From a virus: a DNA stretch of 64,000 nucleotides. Under the pieces are notes generated by a model, which was not told the DNA's origin, did not search any database, and was given only the letters and a program-made list of their open reading frames with translations. The position numbers and the translations under genes were made by a program. Location: positions 124,001 to 188,000 of IMG/VR virus record IMGVR_UViG_3300031344_000002. One strand, given 5' to 3'. Within the stretch, counting starts at the first letter, position 1, and every line of letters starts with the position of its first letter. Positions 57,997 to 64,000 of the stretch are shown here, one piece after another.

Positions 57997-58494
57997 ATGA
58001 AAAATCAGGTAATTGAAGTGTTAAATTTAGAACACGGACAGAAAGTAATCAAATACTGGAAAAGTAAGGGTGTGAAGAATGCATCAGCATTTTTGGGTAC
58101 TTATACTAAAGAAGCTGGGGAATCTCATCGTTATTATGGTATAATTAATAATCATTTTAGTAATTATTCAGAAAACACAGTAAGACAATATAATGCTGAA
58201 ATTATAACATTACTAACATTTCCTAGAAAAATGTTAGTGTGGGATTATCATGAAAAGAATGCAATAGAAAAAATTGTAATACGTGATTTAGGTGTAAAAG
58301 TTAAGAATCGTTATATAGCTGTTAATACTTTTAATGTTGAGGATTACGAAGAAGGGAATAAATTTTCAGTTACTACTTGGAATTATGCTAAAGAACTTTC
58401 CAAAATAAATAGTAAAAAACAAGAATTATTAAATAAAGCTGACGAATTAATCCAAAATGCAAAAGAGTTAAAAGAACAAGCTGAGGAATTATGA
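57997..58494 (+). CDS. Hypothetical protein
   Basis: 165 residues from the ATG at 57997 (the frame is open back to 57937 inside the previous gene). 'VIEVLNLEHGQKVIKYWKSKGVKN' start, C-terminal coiled coil. Unknown. Confidence 0.6.
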   Translation: MKNQVIEVLNLEHGQKVIKYWKSKGVKNASAFLGTYTKEAGESHRYYGIINNHFSNYSENTVRQYNAEIITLLTFPRKMLVWDYHEKNAIEKIVIRDLGVKVKNRYIAVNTFNVEDYEEGNKFSVTTWNYAKELSKINSKKQELLNKADELIQNAKELKEQAEEL

Positions 58495-58518
58495 ACTATT
58501 TTCAAAAAATAAATGATT

Positions 58519-58773
58519 ATGAAAATAAATTTTGAATATAAAGAAACTAAAATGATATTAGATTATGATAACGAAGGTTATTTAAATCATATCACAAATT
58601 CTGAAACTGGTAAGAAAATGATGGTTGAATATACTCAATATGGGAGTGGTTATGAATTTACTCATAATAATGGATATGTTGCTATGGATATGTGTCATGC
58701 AGTTTATGTAAGAATAATGGAATTAGATTTATTCATTCCAAAATTCATTTTCATACCAAACAAAAAAGAATAA
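58519..58773 (+). CDS. Hypothetical protein
   Basis: 84 residues from the ATG at 58519 in the usual ATTATG context (an ATG at 58513 adds two residues). 'SGYEFTHNNGYVAMDMCHAVYVRIMELDLF'. Unknown. Confidence 0.55.
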   Translation: MKINFEYKETKMILDYDNEGYLNHITNSETGKKMMVEYTQYGSGYEFTHNNGYVAMDMCHAVYVRIMELDLFIPKFIFIPNKKE

Positions 58774-58774
58774 T

Positions 58775-59059
58775 ATGGACAGTATGTGCTTCAATTTAAG
58801 GATATTTAATATTCACATTCAAGTTTTTCGTAATTTTAAAATTAAACCAATATGTAAATGGTATGATTTGTGGATAGGGGTATTCATAGACACTAATAAA
58901 TGTTGTACATACATATTTTTATTACCAACATTAGGAATACAACTAATTGGTTTTAGATTGGTTGTTAATCAAAAATATTCATTTAAGAAAGATTCAATAA
59001 TACGATTGATTCAATGTGGTAACAACTATTATCCAATGCAAGATTATAATAATATATAA
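58775..59059 (+). CDS. Conserved hypothetical protein
   Basis: 94 residues. 'CKWYDLWIGVFIDTNKCCTYIFLLPTLGIQLIG' is a hydrophobic beta-rich block found in several phage proteins; could be membrane-associated. Unknown. Confidence 0.55.
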   Translation: MDSMCFNLRIFNIHIQVFRNFKIKPICKWYDLWIGVFIDTNKCCTYIFLLPTLGIQLIGFRLVVNQKYSFKKDSIIRLIQCGNNYYPMQDYNNI

Positions 59060-59079
59060 AAATAAAAATTATTAATATA

Positions 59080-59238
59080 ATGAGAAAAGTTAAGATTTTT
59101 TTTATTAAATTTGCATATTATTATGCTAAGAAAAATTATGAACACCATGAAGTTTTTCATTCTGAAAGAGAATGGATATTATTTAAATGGTATTTGTTGA
59201 GAAAAATAATTAAAATTAATGAAAAAAATTTAATATGA
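59080..59238 (+). CDS. Small basic protein
   Basis: 52 residues; aromatic and basic (FAYYYAKKNYEHHEVFHSER; KWYLLRKIIK). Its TGA overlaps the AAA+ ATG, supporting it as real. Confidence 0.5.
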   Translation: MRKVKIFFIKFAYYYAKKNYEHHEVFHSEREWILFKWYLLRKIIKINEKNLI

Positions 59239-60266
59239 AAAGAAAAGAATGGCGGGAAAATTCCGAAGTAAGAGAAGAAAAACCAGCAATTATATTTGAA
59301 GAAGATGCAGAAAGAAAATCAACTACATCTGATAATTATTGCGAATGGATTGAATCAAAAAATAATAATTATATTCCAACATCTCCATTAATAATTAGAA
59401 AAAAATTACCTGCAGGAATTTATGATATTAGTTGGGATGGTGAGAGACATGTTTATATTTTCAACAAACAAAAACTTGAATTGGATGAATTATTAAATCT
59501 ACCAAATCCATTATTTAAACAAATTTTAAATGATATGGAATATTTCTGGGACAATGAAGATAAATTCAAGAAATATAAATTTGCATATAAAAGAGGCATT
59601 TTACTTCACGGTCCAGCAGGAAATGGTAAAACATGTTTAAGTGCATTATTAACTCAAATGATAATAGATACTAAACAAGGTGTTGTTTTTTCCATTAAAT
59701 CAACAAGAGACTTAGAAAATTACTTTGATGCAGTTACTAAATTTTTTAGAATAATAGAAGAACATACACCAATCTTAACAATTATTGAAGACCTTGATGG
59801 ATTACTCGAATATCAAGAAAATGAAACGAGGCTGTTAAACATACTTGATGGGTTTTATCAATCACAAAACATTGTTTATCTCGGTTGCACAAATTATCCT
59901 GAAAAATTAAAAGATAGAATATTAAATCGACCCTCAAGATTTGATAAACGATATTATATCGGTAATCCTGAAGCAAGTGTTAGAAAATTTTATTTTGAAC
60001 ATAAAATAAAGGGTGATGATTTAAAAAAAATTAATATTCAAGAAATGGTCGATAATACTGAAGGTCTATCATTATCACATTTGGGTGAATTAATTAAGTC
60101 TGTTTTTATTTTTGGTAAAAATATAGATGAATCAATTCAAGAATTAAAAAATATGGGCAAGTTTATTTCTAGTACAAAATATAATGATAAACCCACAGGA
60201 TTTACAGCAGGTATTTCAAAAGCAGCAAGTATTTCAAAAGCAGTAGATAAAATAAATGATAAATAA
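59235..60266 (+). CDS. AAA+ ATPase (BCS1/FtsH-like core)
   Basis: 343 residues. Walker A HGPAGNGKT (125-133), Walker B LTIIEDLDGL (181-190), sensor-1 GCTN (217-220), and the arginine-finger region NRPSRFDKRYYIG (231-243), with a C-terminal small domain. This is the classic AAA module order; the N-terminal 100 residues are unique. Such ATPases remodel protein complexes. In phages they are often of unknown role, and some assist membrane or defence functions. Substrate unknown. Confidence 0.85.
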   Translation: MKRKEWRENSEVREEKPAIIFEEDAERKSTTSDNYCEWIESKNNNYIPTSPLIIRKKLPAGIYDISWDGERHVYIFNKQKLELDELLNLPNPLFKQILNDMEYFWDNEDKFKKYKFAYKRGILLHGPAGNGKTCLSALLTQMIIDTKQGVVFSIKSTRDLENYFDAVTKFFRIIEEHTPILTIIEDLDGLLEYQENETRLLNILDGFYQSQNIVYLGCTNYPEKLKDRILNRPSRFDKRYYIGNPEASVRKFYFEHKIKGDDLKKINIQEMVDNTEGLSLSHLGELIKSVFIFGKNIDESIQELKNMGKFISSTKYNDKPTGFTAGISKAASISKAVDKINDK

Positions 60267-60272
60267 ATAGAA

Positions 60273-60488
60273 ATGAGAAATATTATAATTGAAAAAATAA
60301 GTGAATTAATTAACTTGACTAATGAAAACGATGAAGTTAGTGTTAAATTGATATTGTGTTCATTAAAAGGTGCAATATTGGCAAATGACGATGAATTACT
60401 TGCTAATATGGTTGGTGAATTTACTAAAAATGTATTATTGCCAAGGCTAGTTCAAAAACAAAATGAACATTTAAGTAGAAATAATTAA
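60273..60488 (+). CDS. Hypothetical small protein
   Basis: 71 residues, helical and acidic ('KISELINLTNENDEVSVKLIL'). Six nt after the AAA+ gene, so a possible partner. Unknown. Confidence 0.55.
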   Translation: MRNIIIEKISELINLTNENDEVSVKLILCSLKGAILANDDELLANMVGEFTKNVLLPRLVQKQNEHLSRNN

Positions 60489-60502
60489 TTAAAATTAATG
60501 TT

Positions 60503-60988
60503 ATGTTAAAATACGCATATTTATACAAAGAAAAAATACAAAAATTATTAACAATGAATGTTGTTACTGATAGATGTAAATATTATCAATTAGGGGGATA
60601 TGTTAGATTTGAGACCGAAATTGATGATAATAATTACTATAAAGACCAATATGTATCTATTGATGCAAATAATAACATTATGGGTTATTTATGTGCTTAT
60701 ATAGATAGACCAATAAATAATGTTAGTCAAATTGCTGCAATGTCATTTCCTGATTGGAATAATTGTAATAAAAGTATTTGGATAGAAGATAAACACGAGT
60801 TTTTTCGTCTAATGTTAGAAAAACACAACAAAATTAAATTTTCAACATTGGTTGGAAGTAATGGCGAAAAAATGTGGGATGCATTGGTTGAAAAAATGAA
60901 TGGCAGAATCGTGGGAATATTTAAAAATGATGAAATGAATACTGAAGGCAAGATTTTCGACCAAAAATGGTATGAAATATTAAAATAA
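60503..60988 (+). CDS. Putative GNAT-like protein
   Basis: 161 residues. 'YVSIDANNNIMGYLCAYIDRPINNVSQIAAMSF' resembles the beta4-beta5 part of GNAT proteins, and 'LEKHNKIKFSTLVGSNGEKMWDALVEKMNGRIVGIFKND' the later helix-strand. The acetyl-CoA loop is not evident, so this is tentative. Confidence 0.4.
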   Translation: MLKYAYLYKEKIQKLLTMNVVTDRCKYYQLGGYVRFETEIDDNNYYKDQYVSIDANNNIMGYLCAYIDRPINNVSQIAAMSFPDWNNCNKSIWIEDKHEFFRLMLEKHNKIKFSTLVGSNGEKMWDALVEKMNGRIVGIFKNDEMNTEGKIFDQKWYEILK

Positions 60989-60998
60989 ATATAATATA

Positions 60999-61184
60999 AT
61001 GAAAACATTTTGGATTATTTATGGAATAATTGCTTTAATAAATGGAATATGGGCAATTAAAATGCAAAAGAAATATCATCCATTATCTATGGAATGGTGG
61101 CGAATAACATTAGTATTTGTATTAAATAGCATTGGATTTCCAATTACTATTCCATTGGCAATTTATTTTAAAAAACTTTGGTAA
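60999..61184 (+). CDS. Small membrane protein
   Basis: 61 residues with two hydrophobic helices (FWIIYGIIALINGIWAI; LVFVLNSIGFPITIPLAIYF). Unknown; 1 nt before the Nudix ATG. Confidence 0.5.
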   Translation: MKTFWIIYGIIALINGIWAIKMQKKYHPLSMEWWRITLVFVLNSIGFPITIPLAIYFKKLW

Positions 61185-61185
61185 T

Positions 61186-61623
61186 ATGAGAAATAGATAC
61201 ACAATTGGAATATATTTTGATTCTTCTTTAAAGAAAGTGGCATTAATTCTTAAAAGAAGACCAGAATGGCAAGTAGGTAATTATAATTTTCCCGGTGGAC
61301 ATATAGAAGAAAACGAAAATGGTTATGCCTGTGTAATTCGTGAGTTTAAAGAAGAGTGTGATATTAATACAATTACTTCTGATTGGCGTTATATTGGTAT
61401 TATTAAAGGTGATGATTATACTGTTGAAATTTTTACTGCGCTTCATGGTTTAAAACACGGTAATTTAACCACAATAACAGATGAACTTGTAACTTGGGTT
61501 AATATTAATGAAATACCTAATAATATAGTACCAAATGTATCATGGTTATTACCATTTGCAATTAATTATTGGAATGATAAAAATTTAAAATTTGGAACTT
61601 TTGAATATAATGAACTATTATAA
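61186..61623 (+). CDS. Nudix hydrolase (second)
   Basis: 145 residues from the ATG at 61186. Nudix box GGHIEENENGYACVIREFKEECDI (about 37-60; fits G-x5-E-x7-REUxEE), preceded by LILKRRPEWQVGNYNFPGG. Closer in shape to MutT-like enzymes than the gene at 33114. Probably hydrolyses a nucleotide derivative. The longer frame from 61132 starts inside the upstream gene. Confidence 0.85.
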   Translation: MRNRYTIGIYFDSSLKKVALILKRRPEWQVGNYNFPGGHIEENENGYACVIREFKEECDINTITSDWRYIGIIKGDDYTVEIFTALHGLKHGNLTTITDELVTWVNINEIPNNIVPNVSWLLPFAINYWNDKNLKFGTFEYNELL

Positions 61624-61635
61624 ATAATTAAAACT

Positions 61636-61905
61636 ATGAAATTAAAAGAAGCAATGTCGATTATCAATGAAAAAGAAAAAGGTTTTATGGTAAGTTTTGA
61701 AAAAAGAAATGGCGGTATTTTATCGAATGACCATTTTCCAGATAAGCATGCTGGTGAAGGTTTAATAACAACTGAAAAATATGCGTGGGAATTAGCAGAA
61801 AGATTTGCAAAAGCTACTGATGATACTTATGTGAATATTTATGTTATTGATAATAATTTTTCGCCTGTAATAGGATATGAAGGAAGATTATTGAAAAAAT
61901 ATTAA
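61636..61905 (+). CDS. Hypothetical protein
   Basis: 89 residues; 'FMVSFEKRNGGILSNDHFPDKHAGEGLITTEKYAWELAERFAKAT'. A common small phage protein pattern. Unknown. Confidence 0.6.
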   Translation: MKLKEAMSIINEKEKGFMVSFEKRNGGILSNDHFPDKHAGEGLITTEKYAWELAERFAKATDDTYVNIYVIDNNFSPVIGYEGRLLKKY

Positions 61906-61929
61906 TAATTGACCTAAAGAAAATTTATA

Positions 61930-62136
61930 ATGAAAATCGAATATAATAAAGCAATTGAAGTAAACAAGGAACAATATGATTTCTTGGTTAGAGAATTTTC
62001 TGGCATTATTGCACATAGTAGAAAGCATGATGGAAAAGATGGTTATTTTATTTTTGTGTGGATAATGAAATATGCTTCAATAATTGAGCAATTTATCGAA
62101 AAAACTGCAAGAGGCATCCATATCACAACTCAATAA
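61930..62136 (+). CDS. Hypothetical small protein
   Basis: 68 residues; 'YNKAIEVNKEQYDFLVREFSGIIAHSRKHDGKDGYFIFVW'. Unknown. Confidence 0.55.
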   Translation: MKIEYNKAIEVNKEQYDFLVREFSGIIAHSRKHDGKDGYFIFVWIMKYASIIEQFIEKTARGIHITTQ

Positions 62137-62151
62137 AATGATATAATTGTC

Positions 62152-62379
62152 ATGAAAAAGAATATACAATATCATGTATCATATAATTTCGATGCCCCAA
62201 CATTAAAATTTGAATGTAATAATTGTGGTGAAAAATTGGAAATCAAATTTCCTGAAACAATGAAAGAATTATCTGAAATTGGTATAAGCAATCCTACTAA
62301 AGAATGCATTTCTTTCATAGAAAAACATGATAAATGTAAAAAGAAAAATAATGTTAAATTATTAAATAAAAGGAAATAA
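62152..62379 (+). CDS. Small zinc-binding protein
   Basis: 75 residues. FECNNCGEKLEIKF plus ECISFIEKHDKCKK give a Cys/His zinc site; a basic C-terminus follows. Similar in style to the proteins at 39362 and 62966. Confidence 0.6.
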   Translation: MKKNIQYHVSYNFDAPTLKFECNNCGEKLEIKFPETMKELSEIGISNPTKECISFIEKHDKCKKKNNVKLLNKRK

Positions 62380-62384
62380 AAATC

Positions 62385-62585
62385 ATGTGGCGTTCATTAA
62401 AAAATAGTAGACCTCATGAAGGAATAAGAGTTAAGTTAAAACATATAATAACTGGAACTGGAGCACCTGAACGTGAAGGATGGGAAAGTACCGGAATATA
62501 TAAAAATGGAAACTGGATTATTAAACAAAATGAAACAGTAAAAATTGAACTCAAACCAACTCATTGGGACTGGATACCAAAATAA
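62385..62585 (+). CDS. DUF551-like small protein
   Basis: 66 residues. 'MWRSLKNSRPHEGIRVKLK ... ESTGIYKNGNWI ... PTHWDWIPK' follows the DUF551 layout (W-x-S-x-x-x-x-P-x-x-G at the start, TH-W-x-P at the end). Function of the family is unknown. Confidence 0.6.
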   Translation: MWRSLKNSRPHEGIRVKLKHIITGTGAPEREGWESTGIYKNGNWIIKQNETVKIELKPTHWDWIPK

Positions 62586-62588
62586 ATC

Positions 62589-62969
62589 ATGAAATTAATG
62601 TTTGTTGGAATGCATAATAAGATTGGTAAAATGCCTTTATGTAGTAGTACAAGGTCAGGGAAACTTATTGATAAAATTATCGATAAATTAAAACCAATTG
62701 AATGTATAAAAACAAATTTATATGATGTTGATTATCTTCCTAAAACTAATGAAGAAAAGTTTAGTTTAGCTGCTGAATGGCATAATAGAATTGAACCAAA
62801 ATTAAATGATATAATTGTTTTACTTGGTGCTGAAGTTCATAAAAACTATATTTTAATTTCAAGTAATAAAATTATAAAAATTGCACATCCTAGTAGCAAT
62901 AGAAGTCATGAAGCAATGAATAAATATGTTTCAAATACTGTCGAAAAAATAAATAAAATTTTATTATGA
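62589..62969 (+). CDS. Uracil-DNA-glycosylase-superfamily-like protein
   Basis: 126 residues. MFVGMHNKIGKMPLCSSTRSGKLIDKII resembles the start of UDG-like proteins (G-x-x-P-x-x-x-x-P-x-x-x-x-x-x-S-G-x-x-L). 'DIIVLLGAEVHKNY' gives the hydrophobic strand, and IAHPSSNR the final H-P-S motif. Could act on modified or mispaired bases. Shorter than usual for the family, so the assignment is tentative. Overlaps the next start by 4 nt. Confidence 0.5.
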   Translation: MKLMFVGMHNKIGKMPLCSSTRSGKLIDKIIDKLKPIECIKTNLYDVDYLPKTNEEKFSLAAEWHNRIEPKLNDIIVLLGAEVHKNYILISSNKIIKIAHPSSNRSHEAMNKYVSNTVEKINKILL

Positions 62970-63148
62970 AGGAAGAACAAATACATTATCACAAACTAAC
63001 TAATGGTGATATGGGAAGATTTTATTTTTATTCTCTGTGTAGAAAAAAACTAACATTACCTATCTATTACCCTAATTCCACTAGTGTTCCAGAATATGTT
63101 ACTTGCGAGAAATGTTTAAAAATGCTCAAACAAAAACATTTAATATGA
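62966..63148 (+). CDS. Small zinc-knuckle protein
   Basis: 60 residues with YVTCEKCLKML (C-x-x-C), one upstream Cys (LCRKK) and a His, enough for one zinc site. Unknown. Confidence 0.55.
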   Translation: MKEEQIHYHKLTNGDMGRFYFYSLCRKKLTLPIYYPNSTSVPEYVTCEKCLKMLKQKHLI

Positions 63149-63188
63149 AATTAATCAATGATAACAATAAAAAATAGTCATAATTTAT

Positions 63189-63219
63189 TGTTTATTATTG
63201 AAATTATTATTATATTTGC
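63189..63219 (+). promoter_or_regulatory. Host-type promoter
   Basis: TTG, 20 nt, TATATTTG (near 63190-63220), about 42 nt before the ParB-like gene ATG at 63262. Confidence 0.7.
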
Positions 63220-63261
63220 CGTTGAAATTGTTTATTATTAATTAACTAAATAAATTTTATT

Positions 63262-64000
63262 ATGAAAACACCTAAGTATGACAATAATGTTTATAAAAAG
63301 AAACTTATTGAATGTCAATCACAACAATCAGCAACATTAGAAACTATAACTCCTGCAGTTGCTGCTCGTTATCTTGCTTCAAATTATATTGATAAAGAAA
63401 ATCGAGTTAAAAACAGGGAATTGGATGATAAAACCATTGCTAGATACATGAATGATATTAAAAACGGTAGATGGGAAGTTGCAGAACCTATATTATTTGA
63501 TAATCAAAATCGTTTAATTGATGGTCAGGGCAGATGTACTGCCGTAATAAAAACCCAAACACCTATTATTTCTTGGGTAATAAGAGGATTATCACCAAAT
63601 GCATTTGCTGTAATTGACTGTGGTAAAAAAAGAAGTCTTAAAGATAGTCTTACTACATTAATGATAGAAAATTCAGAAGGTCATTCACTATCACTTAGTA
63701 GTCCTGCACGTGTTGGAACTGCCATTAATATTATGCATAATATGAATAACAATTCTCCAAATATAGATAAAGATAGATATCTTACTACACCAGAAATTAC
63801 TGAAATGGTAAGAAATGATTTTGATTTCTATGAAGAACCATTTCAATTTGGTGGTAAATCCAAAATTAAATTCTGGCAAAAAAGAATTAAATATTCAATT
63901 CCTGCAAGTTATTTTGCTGCATTTTATTATATGTATAAAAGAACTTATGGCGATACTACCGATGAATTTTTAAATGTTTTAACTTCTAATGATAATACTA
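63262..64000 (+). CDS. ParB-like protein, 3'-partial
   Basis: At least 246 residues, running off the window end. ITPAVAARYLASNYIDKENR, then ARYMNDIKNGRWEVAEPILFDNQNRLIDGQGRCTAV, then GLSPNAFAVIDCGKKRSLKDSL: the ParB N-terminal-domain pattern of phage proteins, with GQGR in place of the usual GQHR/GEHR. These are thought to bind DNA or nucleotides, some having nuclease activity. Has its own host-type promoter. Confidence 0.75.
   Translation, partial: MKTPKYDNNVYKKKLIECQSQQSATLETITPAVAARYLASNYIDKENRVKNRELDDKTIARYMNDIKNGRWEVAEPILFDNQNRLIDGQGRCTAVIKTQTPIISWVIRGLSPNAFAVIDCGKKRSLKDSLTTLMIENSEGHSLSLSSPARVGTAINIMHNMNNNSPNIDKDRYLTTPEITEMVRNDFDFYEEPFQFGGKSKIKFWQKRIKYSIPASYFAAFYYMYKRTYGDTTDEFLNVLTSNDNT

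Overview
The window is strongly AT-rich, tightly packed and made mostly of very small genes. It looks like an accessory/early region of a large tailed phage infecting a Bacteroidota host. The evidence is T4-type replication and repair genes (gp30-like DNA ligase, Rnl2-like RNA ligase, Dda-like helicase), two different peptidoglycan hydrolases, free-standing homing-type endonucleases, and Bacteroidota-style promoters (TTG, 19-20 nt, TATATTTG). Shine-Dalgarno sequences are mostly absent; starts typically sit in an A-rich ATTATG context. I recognise no terminase, capsid, tail, integrase, tRNA or rRNA gene, so a large plasmid cannot be fully excluded.

Layout: 1-9213 (+) holds a large possible virion protein (possibly 5'-partial), a DUF723-type endonuclease, a GH25 lysozyme, small unknown genes, a run of tiny ORFs separated by palindromic cassette-like elements (6.85-7.9 kb) and a PolB-type 3'-5' exonuclease. 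9399-16831 (-) is the only reverse block: lytic transglycosylase, putative acetyltransferase, lipoprotein, DEDDh exonuclease, membrane proteins, a HAD phosphatase and an HD-type (p)ppGpp-hydrolase-like protein. 17059-21144 (+) is a host-like envelope cassette: two DUF3494 'ice-binding-like' proteins, an OmpA-like porin and several tiny membrane proteins. 21275-28.7 kb contains a second HAD, an R2K-like ATP-grasp, DNA ligase and RNA ligase.

29.3-31.4 kb is the most striking part. Two CRISPR arrays (6 and 4 repeats of 36 nt, all eight spacers exactly 30 nt) each start inside the 3' end of a duplicated gene, with a zinc-ribbon gene between the units and no recognisable cas gene in the window. 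31.5-64 kb is a long run of small + strand genes. It includes an MmcB-like nuclease, two Nudix hydrolases, Dda helicase, a Hint-like mini-protein, a NADAR protein, a broken polynucleotide kinase, a GIY-YIG endonuclease, a peptide deformylase fused to a SEC-C motif, a nucleoside deoxyribosyltransferase-like protein, an AAA+ ATPase, a UDG-like protein and a ParB-like gene running off the end. A structured non-coding RNA candidate lies at 44.05-44.32 kb.

Two promoter classes are visible. One is host-like. The other is TTGTAACA, exactly 13 nt, TTCGTA(T/A), found eight times upstream of genes and apparently phage-specific. Functionally, the ligases, RNA ligase, HAD proteins, (broken) kinase and exonucleases suggest nucleic-acid repair. 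NADAR, Nudix, HD and PTH2/PDF-like proteins suggest metabolic takeover or counter-defence. The CRISPR arrays suggest use of a CRISPR effector supplied elsewhere. Several genes carry in-frame stops or frameshifts, which are either real decay/recoding or assembly errors.
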